From an uncultured Vogesella sp. (lineage in GTDB: Bacteria > Pseudomonadota > Gammaproteobacteria > Burkholderiales > Chromobacteriaceae): DNA of 26,427 bases. Both the position numbers and the translations under genes were made by a program. The stretch covers positions 1 through 26,427 of the forward strand of contig CAMLGD010000016.1 of assembly GCA_946479405.1 (NCBI GenBank). The letters run 5' to 3'. Shown in pieces: positions 14,976 to 22,016 of the stretch. The notes under the pieces are model-generated. The model searched no databases, had not been told where the DNA came from, and saw only the letters and a program-made list of their open reading frames with translations. Positions within the stretch are counted from its first letter, which is position 1, and the number at the start of each line of letters is the position of its first letter.

Positions 14976-17900
14976 ATGGTTCTGCTTCTGGTTGGATTCA
15001 TTAGCCTGCTGATGCTGTTTTCCGATTCCGGGGCAGTGTACTGGCTGCTGTTGCTGGTAGGCATGCTGGCGCTGCGGTTGGAAAGCTTGCGTAGCCAGAG
15101 CGATGATCTGGCGCGAAAAGTGGCCGAGCTGACAGATAGGCTGGCGCAGTTACAGCACTTGCCGCCGGCTGGCGACGCCGTAGAGGTGGCTGCCGGCCCC
15201 GGCAGCCGGGTAGCGGATGCTCCCGAGCCAGTGCAGGTTGGCCAGCAACAGGTCGGTGACGACGACGCGGCGCAGCCGTCTGCTGTTGCGGCGCAGGCGC
15301 AGGCCGCAGCGATCGAATCACCGCTTGCGGATGCGGTCCCAGCTGCAGTGCCGGCCGGCAGCGACGGCTCGCAACCAGCGCTGGATGTAGTGCCAGATGT
15401 GATACCGCTGCCGCGGGCAAGCAGTGCACCACAGGCAGAATTGCGCCGTGCCAGCGCTCAGGCCGGTGATGACTGGTGGCTGGCGTTGCAAGGCTATGTC
15501 AGCCGTTATCTGCTGGGCGGCAACATTATTCTGCGGGTGGGGGCGGCACTGCTGTTTCTGGGGCTGGCCTTTCTGTTGCGCTATGCCACCCAGGGCTGGG
15601 AAATGCCGATCTGGGCGCGCTACAGCACGGTGGGTGCCAGTGCCATGCTGCTGTCTCTGGTCGGCTGGCGCCAGCGCGAGCGGCGCCGCACCGTGGCGCT
15701 TACCTTGCAGGGGGCCGGGGCGGCCATGTTGTACCTGACCATTTTTGCGGCCTTTCATCTGCACCCGCTGCTCTCCGCACCGTTGGCTTTCCTGCTGATG
15801 GTGCTGCTGACGGTCGCCAGTGTCCTGCTGGCAGTGAGGCAGGATTCGCTGGTTATGGCGCTGGCGGGCAGCCTGGGGGGGTTTGCCGTGCCCATCCTGC
15901 TATCCACCGGCAGCGGCAATCACATCGTGCTGTTCAGCTATTACCTGCTGCTCAATGCCGGCATTTTTGCGATTGCCTGGTACAAGGCGTGGAAGCCGCT
16001 CAATCTGGTCGGCTTTGCGGCCACCTTCGGTATCGGGCTGGGCTGGGGTATGCGTAGCTACCGGCCGGAGTTGTATCTCAGTTGCCAGCTGTTCCTGTTG
16101 GCATTCTGGTGGCTGTATATCGCTATCGGCTACCTGTTTGCCCGCCGCAAGCTGGGTGAGCAGTCACCAGCGTTGCTGAAGAATCTTCCCTGGCCGGTAG
16201 TGCATGGCATGGGTGATTATCTCGACGCCACCTTGATGTTTGGTCCGCCGTTGCTGTCGTTCGGCATGCAGGCCGTCTTGGCGGGGCGCTGGGAATACGG
16301 AGTGGCCTGGAGTGCCCTGGCCTGGGGGGCGACGTATCTGCTGCTGGCCGGGCAGGTGTGGCACCAGCGGCAGGCACGGCTGTTTCTGCTGCAGGAAACT
16401 TATCTGGCGCTGGGCCTGATCTTTGCCAGCCTGGCAGTGCCGTTGGCATTCAGTGCCGAGTGGACCGCCATGAGCTGGGCGCTGCAGGCGGCCGGCATAT
16501 TCTGGCTGGGGGTGCGCCAACGGCATCTGCTGTCACGCTGTTTTGCCTTGCTGCAGTTTGGTGGCGCCACGCTGGCGTTCTTGCTGTCGCTGGGCAGCGG
16601 CCGTGACAGCTTGCTGGACGGGCAGGCATTGGGGGCATTGTTGCTTGGCGCGGGCTTGCTGTTCACCTGGCGTACCATGCAGCACGCGATGGCCGGGGTT
16701 TTGCGGCCATGGGAAGCCCGTTTGCTGCCGACGCTGGCCTTTACCGGTAGCGCCGCCTGGCTGCTGTTGCCGGCGTTGCTGTGGCAAGCCGGCCCGGCCT
16801 TGCTGGCCTGGGCGGTGCTGACGGCTGCGGCCAACTTGCTGGCGGTGCGCTACAGGGTCGCTGCCATCGCCGCCAGTGCTGCACTAGCGTGGGTGCTGGC
16901 GGTGCTGGTGCTGGAGTTCCACTGGCCGCTGCGCTGCTGGCAGCCCCTGGTCCTGGCCCTGGCTGGCGGCGTGTGCGCATGGAGCTCCCTGCAACTGTGG
17001 CCACGGCAACAGTCGTTCACCTTGTTACGCCGGACGCTATTGGCGCTGGCAATGGTGTTGTATCTGCTGGCTGGCTGGCAATGGGGCCGTGATTACATCC
17101 CTCCAGCCTGGCAGTTGGCTGCCTGGCTGCTGCTGATTGCCGCCAGTGGCAGCATGCTGGCCTGGCTGGCGCGGCGCTTGTCGTGGCCGGAGCTGGGCTT
17201 GCTACCGCTGCTACAGCCCATGCTGGGTTACTGCTTGTTGCCATCGCTGCTGACGATCAACGACGGCGCTTTGCAGGTCGATACTGATGCCTGGTTTGGC
17301 TGGCTGTTGTTGCTATGCAGTCACGGCATGGTGCTGCAGCTGCTGTCCGCGCAGTGGTTGCCGCGGGTACGCAAAGGCATGCACGCCGGCGGTGCGTTAT
17401 TGGCATTCATGCTGCTGACACTGCATGGCCGGCAGTGGCTGCTATTGCTCAGTGGTGATGCCGTTGCGTGGCAGTGGAGCAGTTGGCCGCCGGTTGCCCT
17501 GCTGTATTTGTGGTGGCTAGCACGCCGCACGAGCCTGCCTGCGGTACTGCGGGATGAGCCGGGGATTTACCGGCAGTGGCTGGCGCGACTTGTAGCCATG
17601 GGGGTGGTGAGCTGGATGCTGCTGGCCATGCTGTTCTGCAATGGTAGCGTACGGCCATGGCCCTACCTGCCGCTGCTCAATCCGCTGGAGTTGATGTTCG
17701 TCGCCGGCCTGTTCATTCTGTCCCGCGGCCAACTACCGGCCTTGCTGCTCAAGCTGCCCCCACAATGGCCGCATCCGCTGGCCTTATTGGCCTTCGCTGC
17801 CAGCTCCACGGCGGTATTCCGCCTGGCGCATCACTGGCTGGATATCCCGTTTGTGTTTGATGAGCTGTGGCGCTCTATGGTGCTACAGGCAGGTTTGTCG

Positions 17901-18161
17901 CTACTGTGGGGAAGTATCGCCCTGCCGCTGATGCTGCTGGGCAGCCGCCGCCAGGAACGTGGTCGCTGGCTGCTGGGTGCCGCCTTGTTTGCATTGGTGG
18001 TGCTGAAGCTGTTCCTGGTGGAGTTGGCCGATCGTGATGGCCTGGCGCGGGTGATCTCTTTTGTGGGCGTTGGCGTGCTGATGTTGCTGGTGGGATATTT
18101 TGCGCCATTGCCTGCGGCGCGGGAGACGCCAAAGCAGTCTGTCGAGCCGCGTGGCGACTAA
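14976..18161 (+). CDS. DUF2339 giant polytopic membrane protein
   Basis: A 1061-residue inner-membrane protein. It starts with a hydrophobic helix pair (residues about 1-35), followed by a short coiled coil (LESLRSQSDDLARKVAELTDRLAQLQ), then about 110 residues of Ala/Pro/Gln-rich linker, and from about residue 180 more than twenty closely packed transmembrane helices to the C-terminus. The start of the membrane domain, WLALQGYVSRYLLGGNIILRVGAALLFLGLAFLLRYA, and the following helix matching LTLQGAGAAMLYLTIFAAFH are typical of DUF2339. The family function is unknown; a cell-envelope or polymer-related role is sometimes guessed. AAAGGA lies 6 nt before the ATG. Ivy follows 51 bp later on the same strand. 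The codon choice is slightly less GC-rich than in its neighbours. Confidence 0.85.
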   Translation: MVLLLVGFISLLMLFSDSGAVYWLLLLVGMLALRLESLRSQSDDLARKVAELTDRLAQLQHLPPAGDAVEVAAGPGSRVADAPEPVQVGQQQVGDDDAAQPSAVAAQAQAAAIESPLADAVPAAVPAGSDGSQPALDVVPDVIPLPRASSAPQAELRRASAQAGDDWWLALQGYVSRYLLGGNIILRVGAALLFLGLAFLLRYATQGWEMPIWARYSTVGASAMLLSLVGWRQRERRRTVALTLQGAGAAMLYLTIFAAFHLHPLLSAPLAFLLMVLLTVASVLLAVRQDSLVMALAGSLGGFAVPILLSTGSGNHIVLFSYYLLLNAGIFAIAWYKAWKPLNLVGFAATFGIGLGWGMRSYRPELYLSCQLFLLAFWWLYIAIGYLFARRKLGEQSPALLKNLPWPVVHGMGDYLDATLMFGPPLLSFGMQAVLAGRWEYGVAWSALAWGATYLLLAGQVWHQRQARLFLLQETYLALGLIFASLAVPLAFSAEWTAMSWALQAAGIFWLGVRQRHLLSRCFALLQFGGATLAFLLSLGSGRDSLLDGQALGALLLGAGLLFTWRTMQHAMAGVLRPWEARLLPTLAFTGSAAWLLLPALLWQAGPALLAWAVLTAAANLLAVRYRVAAIAASAALAWVLAVLVLEFHWPLRCWQPLVLALAGGVCAWSSLQLWPRQQSFTLLRRTLLALAMVLYLLAGWQWGRDYIPPAWQLAAWLLLIAASGSMLAWLARRLSWPELGLLPLLQPMLGYCLLPSLLTINDGALQVDTDAWFGWLLLLCSHGMVLQLLSAQWLPRVRKGMHAGGALLAFMLLTLHGRQWLLLLSGDAVAWQWSSWPPVALLYLWWLARRTSLPAVLRDEPGIYRQWLARLVAMGVVSWMLLAMLFCNGSVRPWPYLPLLNPLELMFVAGLFILSRGQLPALLLKLPPQWPHPLALLAFAASSTAVFRLAHHWLDIPFVFDELWRSMVLQAGLSLLWGSIALPLMLLGSRRQERGRWLLGAALFALVVLKLFLVELADRDGLARVISFVGVGVLMLLVGYFAPLPAARETPKQSVEPRGD

Positions 18162-18212
18162 GCCGCCGCTGCTAAGCTTGTTTACCTTCGTGCTGTCCGA
18201 TAAAGGCTTCCC

Positions 18213-18713
18213 ATGATGAAATCGACGCTTGTGTTGCTGCTGCTTGCAGGCGTGCTAAATAGCGCGCAGGCAGCGGATAAGCATAGCGCCATGCAGGCGT
18301 TGCAGTGCAAGCAGCAGGCGCAGTGCGCCTACTTTGGCGATGTCTACGCCGCGGACCGCGGCTTCCGCAACGCGGTGCAGTCGGCGTTTCGCGGTAGCGG
18401 CGGCAAGGCGCCGCCGTGGGTGGCGAATGGCGTCAGCACGCCGTTGCTGCCGCTGAAGAGCGGCCGCGACGACTACCTGCGCGGCTGGGTATGCGAGCCG
18501 CACAACTGTCCGCACCAATTGCTGGTGTTGTACGTGCCCAAGCGCCAGCAGCTGGTGGCGCGCTACAGCCGCGACGATGGCACTGTGGTGTGGCTGGGCC
18601 GTCCCAATGCCAGCCAGAAGGCGCTGCTGCTGGACGAAAGCGACGCGGCCTCGCCGCTGTACGGCAAGCTCGGTGACAGCAAGCCGCTGCCGCTGGTGTT
18701 GCCCAGTAAGTGA
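18213..18713 (+). CDS. ivy: Ivy, periplasmic inhibitor of vertebrate (C-type) lysozyme
   Basis: A 166-residue secreted protein. Residues 1-20 are a signal peptide (basic start, LVLLLLAGVL core, cleavage after NSAQA). The mature protein has the Ivy hallmark loop C-x-PH-x-C, here Cys94-Glu-Pro-His-Asn-Cys99, which inserts into the lysozyme active site, and the surrounding strands GWVCEPHNCP and HQLLVLYVPKRQQLVARY. A second Cys pair (32 and 38) could form another disulfide. Length matches E. coli Ivy (157). In Gram-negative bacteria Ivy protects the wall from host lysozyme and may restrain endogenous lytic transglycosylases. The start is an ATG-ATG pair, with AAAGG 8 nt upstream of the first. 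Confidence 0.88.
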   Translation: MMKSTLVLLLLAGVLNSAQAADKHSAMQALQCKQQAQCAYFGDVYAADRGFRNAVQSAFRGSGGKAPPWVANGVSTPLLPLKSGRDDYLRGWVCEPHNCPHQLLVLYVPKRQQLVARYSRDDGTVVWLGRPNASQKALLLDESDAASPLYGKLGDSKPLPLVLPSK

Positions 18714-18719
18714 TTGCTG

Positions 18720-18735
18720 CGGCCAACGTTGGCCG
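18720..18735. repeat. 16-bp perfect palindrome made of two repeat cores head to head
   Basis: CGGCCAACGTTGGCCG lies 6 bp after the ivy stop. Each half is the GTTGGCCG core of the dispersed repeat, here joined in inverted orientation. It sits in the 30-bp gap between convergent ivy and the TSUP gene and has no T-run, so it is not a typical terminator. Confidence 0.5.
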
Positions 18736-18743
18736 TAGCACTA

Positions 18744-19502
18744 TCAGCCGTACACCTTCCAGAAAAATGCCAGCGTCAGCACGCTGCCCAGCGCCACTAC
18801 CACGCGCTTGAGCCAGATCGCCGGCAGGCGGCGTGCCAGGCGGGCGCCGGCCACGCCGCCGGCGATGGTGCCGGCCAGCATTACGAGGGCGGCCGGCCAG
18901 TCGACGATGCCGGCGACGATGAAGGTCAGCACCGCCACGCCGGAGATCAGTACCGACAGCCAGGTTTTCAGCGCGTTCATGCGCGTCAGATTGTCCAGCG
19001 CGAACAGGCTGTACAGCGCCAGCATCATGATGCCCATGCCGCCGCCGAAGAAGCCGCCGTAGACGGCTACCAGCAACTGTCCGAGCAGCAGGCCGCCGCG
19101 GCTGCCGTGCACGGCGCTGGCATGGCGGCCCAGCCAGCGGGTGAGCTGGCTGCTGCCGGCGAACATGGCGGTGGCCAGCAGGATCAGCCACGGCACCAGC
19201 GCGTCGAACAGACGTGGCGATACCACGGTCACCAGCCAGCCGCCGAGCAGGCCACCGAGCAGGCTGACGCCGCTCATTGCCGGCAGTGCGCGCTGGCCCA
19301 CCAGCTCGCGGCGGAAGGCCAGGCTGCTGGCGACATAGCCCGGCCATTGCGACACCGAGCTGGTGGCGTTAGCGACGATGGGCGGCAGCCCGGCCGCCAC
19401 CAGTGCCGGAAAGGTGACCAGCGTGCCGCCGCCGGCCATGGCGTTGAGCGCGCCGGCGGCAACGGCTGCCACGAACAGCCCCAGCGCGATGGTCAGCGTC
19501 AT
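18744..19502 (-). CDS. TSUP (TauE/SafE) family permease
   Basis: A 252-residue inner-membrane protein with about eight hydrophobic helices in two related halves. The family's signatures are AGALNAMAGGGTLVTFPALVAAGLPPIVANATSS near the N-terminus and VAVYGGFFGGGMGIMMLALY at mid-protein. TSUP proteins carry sulfite, sulfoacetate or other small sulfur-containing or organic anions; the substrate here cannot be told. The ATG at 19502 overlaps the stop of the threonine aldolase gene by 4 nt (ATGA), so the two are translationally coupled. That pairing hints at a substrate linked to amino-acid turnover, but this is speculation. It converges on ivy with only 30 bp between. Confidence 0.9.
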   Translation of the reverse strand: MTLTIALGLFVAAVAAGALNAMAGGGTLVTFPALVAAGLPPIVANATSSVSQWPGYVASSLAFRRELVGQRALPAMSGVSLLGGLLGGWLVTVVSPRLFDALVPWLILLATAMFAGSSQLTRWLGRHASAVHGSRGGLLLGQLLVAVYGGFFGGGMGIMMLALYSLFALDNLTRMNALKTWLSVLISGVAVLTFIVAGIVDWPAALVMLAGTIAGGVAGARLARRLPAIWLKRVVVALGSVLTLAFFWKVYG

Positions 19503-20527
19503 GCCGCCAGCACGCTGGCAAACACCGCGATAATGCGGTCGATTTCGGCGCGGCCAACCTGCCAGTGCGTCACCAGCCGCATCAGACCATGCTCTGGGCC
19601 GTTGGCCTTGATGCCGGCGTCAGCCAGCGCTGCCATCAGCGTGCCGCTGTCCAGCGTGTCCGGCAGGCGGAACCACACCATGTTGATATGCACGTCGTCC
19701 AGATTGACGCTGATGCCGGGCAGCGCGGCCAGTTGCTCGGCCATATAGCGGGCGTTGGCGTGATCTTCCGGCAGGCGTGCCACCATGTCGGTGAGTGCCA
19801 GGATGCCGGGCGCGGCCAGCACGCCAGCCTGGCGCAGGCCGCCGCCCAGCAGCTTGCGGTGCTTGCGCGCGCGGGCGATGAAGGCGGCCGGGCCGGCGAG
19901 GATGGAGCCGACCGGTGCGGCCAACCCTTTGGACAGGCAGCACATCACGGTGTCGCTGTAACGGGTGATGTCGCGCACATCGCAGCCCAGATGCACTGCG
20001 GCGTTGAACACGCGGGCGCCGTCCAGATGCACCGGCACGCCGTGCTGCTGCGCCACGTCCCATACTGCCTGCATGGCGGCCAGCGGGATTACGCGGCCGT
20101 TGCTGTGTGCGTTCTCGACGCAGATCAGCCCGGTGCGCGGCCAGTGGATGTCTTCGCCGTCGCGAATGCGTTTTTTCACTTCGCTGGCAGCGAGTACGCC
20201 GTCGGCGCTGGCAATGGTGCGCAGCTGCACGCCGGCAATCACCGCGGCGCCGCCGGTTTCGTGCCACACGATGTGGCAGTCGTCGCCGAGGATCACTTCG
20301 TCGCCGCGCTGGCAGTGGGTAAACAGCGCCAGCTGGTTGCCGAAGTTGCCGGACGGCACGAACAGCGCCGCTTCCTTGCCGAGGATGCCTGCGGCCAACG
20401 TTTCCAGCTCGCGCACGGTGGGATCGTCGCCGTAGACGTCGTCGCCGACCACGGCGTCGAACATGGCCTGGCGCATGGCCTGGGTGGGCTGGGTAACGGT
20501 GTCGCTGCGTACGTCGATGCTGTGCAT
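19499..20527 (-). CDS. ltaE: Low-specificity L-threonine aldolase
   Basis: A 342-residue PLP enzyme of fold type I that splits L-threonine and L-allo-threonine to glycine and acetaldehyde. Family features are the start SIDVRSDTVTQPTQAMRQAM, FVPSGNFGNQLAL (PLP phosphate region), GVPVHLDGARVFNAA with the PLP-binding Asp, and CCLSKGLAAPVGS with Lys200 as the Schiff-base lysine. The ATG at 20527 has AGAGGA about 6 nt upstream; the longer frame to 20683 would read through two large hairpins and is rejected. It is the first gene of a two-gene unit with the TSUP permease. Its leader contains strong secondary structure (20602-20671). Confidence 0.93.
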   Translation of the reverse strand: MHSIDVRSDTVTQPTQAMRQAMFDAVVGDDVYGDDPTVRELETLAAGILGKEAALFVPSGNFGNQLALFTHCQRGDEVILGDDCHIVWHETGGAAVIAGVQLRTIASADGVLAASEVKKRIRDGEDIHWPRTGLICVENAHSNGRVIPLAAMQAVWDVAQQHGVPVHLDGARVFNAAVHLGCDVRDITRYSDTVMCCLSKGLAAPVGSILAGPAAFIARARKHRKLLGGGLRQAGVLAAPGILALTDMVARLPEDHANARYMAEQLAALPGISVNLDDVHINMVWFRLPDTLDSGTLMAALADAGIKANGPEHGLMRLVTHWQVGRAEIDRIIAVFASVLAA

Positions 20528-20601
20528 GGTTGTCCTCTGTCTGTGCGGGCCTGGTGTCGGTTCACGCGCTCCTGTGCGTCGTGAGACCTTGCGCGGCGTG
20601 T

Positions 20602-20639
20602 GCCGGCTCATGCGTCCGCTCGCGAGCGCATGAGCCGGC
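20602..20639. repeat. Long bulged hairpin upstream of ltaE
   Basis: GCCGGCTCATG (20602-20612) pairs with CATGAGCCGGC (20629-20639), and between them the perfect palindrome CGCTCGCGAGCG (20617-20628) folds on itself, leaving a 4-nt bulge. It is 75 bp upstream of the ltaE start. No T-run follows on the minus strand. It may be an ltaE leader structure or part of the preceding terminator. Confidence 0.6.
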
Positions 20640-20645
20640 GGCAAT

Positions 20646-20671
20646 AAAAACGGCGACCCGCGGGTCGCCGT
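20646..20671 (-). terminator. Intrinsic terminator downstream of the CxCG protein gene
   Basis: A perfect 22-bp palindrome (20650-20671, arms ACGGCGACCCG and CGGGTCGCCGT) is followed on the minus strand by TTTTTATT. It is about 105 bp past the stop of the small gene at 20775 and insulates ltaE from it. Confidence 0.85.
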
Positions 20672-20686
20672 GATGGCATTCATGTA

Positions 20687-20761
20687 ATCGGGTCATCCCG
20701 ATTTTGCCCGTCGCATCGACAGGTGCATAGTTGGGCGGCAGAACAGTCAGTTTCTGCCGCC
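20687..20761. other. Two further hairpins in the 3' region of the CxCG protein gene
   Basis: GGCGGCAGAA (20734-20743) pairs exactly with TTCTGCCGCC (20752-20761) around an 8-nt loop, starting 14 bp after the stop of the small gene. ATCGGG (20687-20692) pairs with CCCGAT (20697-20702) around a 4-nt loop. Neither has a clear T-run on the minus strand. With the terminator and the ltaE hairpin they make four stem-loops in 160 bp. Confidence 0.6.
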
Positions 20762-20774
20762 AGTGGCAGGCGGC

Positions 20775-20999
20775 TTAGTGCACGCGATAGGAGGCCTTCA
20801 GGGCATCGGTACGACGCTGGGCCAGGTCCAGCGCGGCGGCTGGCATGCTGATGTCGGCGCCGCAGGCGCAGCGCAGCTGCTTGTCCGGGTGCAGGCTGGC
20901 CAGGTGGTGGCGGGTTTCATGCCCGCAGTCGCAGGCAATAACCACGGTGGCGTTGTAGTGCTTGTCCAGGTCGATATCGAAACGCGGTGACTTTATCAT
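20775..20999 (-). CDS. Small double-CxCG protein, possible zinc ribbon
   Basis: A 74-residue protein that I do not recognise. It has two C-x-C-G knuckles, Cys23-Asp-Cys25-Gly and Cys44-Ala-Cys46-Gly, 18 residues apart, with His27, His31 and His32 between, which is the layout of a zinc-ribbon metal site. The N-terminal DIDLDKHYNATVVIAC and C-terminal helix PAAALDLAQRRTDAL frame it. There is no signal peptide or membrane segment. The ATG at 20999 is supported by GGGAG 8 nt upstream; the longer frame reads through a hairpin. It follows the ODP-like gene on the same strand after 258 bp, and has its own structured leader and terminator. It could bind metal, RNA or a partner protein; nothing here decides. 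Confidence 0.7.
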   Translation of the reverse strand: MIKSPRFDIDLDKHYNATVVIACDCGHETRHHLASLHPDKQLRCACGADISMPAAALDLAQRRTDALKASYRVH

Positions 21000-21015
21000 C
21001 GGAACATCTCCCGTT

Positions 21016-21176
21016 AAGAAACAAACACCCCCGCGTGGCGGAGGTGTGGCTGCAGGCAGGTGCCGCGTTTGGCGGCTGGCGGTCCGGCACAAGCCGGAGC
21101 GCTGCCACCAGGTGTTGCCACGGCCACCGGCCTGTGGTCACGACAGACCCCTTCCGTGCTGCGAAAGGGGTCTGTC
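21016..21176 (-). promoter_or_regulatory. Structured, attenuator-like leader of the CxCG protein gene
   Basis: Reading the minus strand, a perfect 12-bp stem (21142-21153 with 21165-21176, arms GACAGACCCCTT and AAGGGGTCTGTC, 11-nt loop) is followed about 95 nt later by a second stem (ACACC/GGTGT plus CCGC/GCGG with one mismatch, 21025-21047). That stem is directly followed by the T-rich TTTGTTTCTT, and then by the GGGAG ribosome site about 15 nt on. The second stem therefore looks like an intrinsic terminator placed just before the start codon, as in attenuators and riboswitches. I could not match it to a known riboswitch class. It may instead simply end the ODP operon. Confidence 0.45.
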
Positions 21177-21235
21177 TACAAGCGCACAGCTGTGCACACG
21201 GAGGTGTTTTCAGGGTAGATGATGAGTAATTTATT

Positions 21236-21256
21236 GCAAGTAATACAATTACTTGC
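21236..21256 (-). terminator. Terminator-like hairpin at the end of the ODP gene
   Basis: GCAAGTAAT (21236-21244) and ATTACTTGC (21248-21256) form a 9-bp stem with a 3-nt loop, beginning 1 nt after the ODP stop. On the minus strand it is followed by AATAAATTAC rather than a T-run, so it may protect the 3' end more than it terminates. A 12-bp palindrome GCACAGCTGTGC lies farther down at 21184-21195. Confidence 0.4.
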
Positions 21257-21257
21257 C

Positions 21258-22016
21258 TTACGCCAGACGACGGTGGCGGAAGGTGGACAGCCCCACCGGC
21301 AGTTCGGCGAACCAGTTGATGAAGCGCATCACGTCCTCGCCCTGGAAGATGGCGCCATGCTGCGGGCACATCATGTCGATTTTCAGCCGGCTGGCGCGCT
21401 CGCACCAGTCCAGCTTGGCCTCGGTGGAGCCCATCCAGCGACGGTGGAAGCCCTCGGCATGGCGGATGTGCTGGTCGAAATCGCGCACGAACAACTCGCC
21501 TTCGTCCGGCGGCAGCAGCGCCGCGCCCACGTCGCCGGAGAACAGGATGCGGGCATCCGGGTCGTACAGGTGGAAGTTGCCGGAGGAGTGCAGATAATGT
21601 GCCGGCACCGCCTCCAGCTGCCCCTGTCCCAGCGGGATGTGCTGGCCTTCGTCCGGGATGGATTGCAATGATTGGTCGTCACCACCGAAGTGCGGAATGA
21701 AGCTGTCCCACAGCCGGCTGACATGGCAGCGGATCTTCGGGTTGCAGTCCAGCCACAGCCCCAGCGAGGAGATGATGTCCGGGTCCTGGTGCGAGGCAAA
21801 CAGGCGGTTGATGCTCATCGGGTCCACCACGGTGGACAGTGCGGCGAACACGGCCGGAAAGATCTCGCTGCCGCCGGGGTCGGTGAGCAGGTTGTCGCCG
21901 TCGCGGCTGATCAGGTATTCGTTGGTGTCGATCACATAACCCGGCTTGGCGGCGTCACGGGCGATCACCACCCAGCGGTGGCTGCCTTCCTGATAAATGG
22001 TGGTGGCTGATTTCAT
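21258..22016 (-). CDS. Diiron metallo-beta-lactamase-fold protein, ODP (oxygen-binding diiron protein) type
   Basis: A 252-residue stand-alone domain related to the diiron core of flavodiiron proteins but without the flavodoxin module. Probable metal ligands are His76, Asp78 and Asp80 (FASHQDPDII), His143 (YLHSSGNF), Asp162 (LFSGDVGA) and His220 (CPQHGAIF). In flavodiiron proteins the first motif is HxExDH; here it is HxDxD-Ile, so one ligand differs. Stand-alone ODP proteins are known to bind O2 at a diiron site and, in Treponema denticola, to act with a chemotaxis system. The ATG at 22016 overlaps the stop of the chemoreceptor-like gene by 4 nt (ATGA), so the two are translationally coupled. 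An oxygen or redox sensor is likely; a reductase or hydrolase is the alternative. Confidence 0.82.
   Translation of the reverse strand: MKSATTIYQEGSHRWVVIARDAAKPGYVIDTNEYLISRDGDNLLTDPGGSEIFPAVFAALSTVVDPMSINRLFASHQDPDIISSLGLWLDCNPKIRCHVSRLWDSFIPHFGGDDQSLQSIPDEGQHIPLGQGQLEAVPAHYLHSSGNFHLYDPDARILFSGDVGAALLPPDEGELFVRDFDQHIRHAEGFHRRWMGSTEAKLDWCERASRLKIDMMCPQHGAIFQGEDVMRFINWFAELPVGLSTFRHRRLA

Noticed and set aside
18197..18204. TCCGATAA upstream of ivy as a sigma-28 -10 element
   Set aside because: It overlaps the Shine-Dalgarno and lies only 9 bp before the start codon, so it cannot be the -10 of a promoter giving a normal leader.
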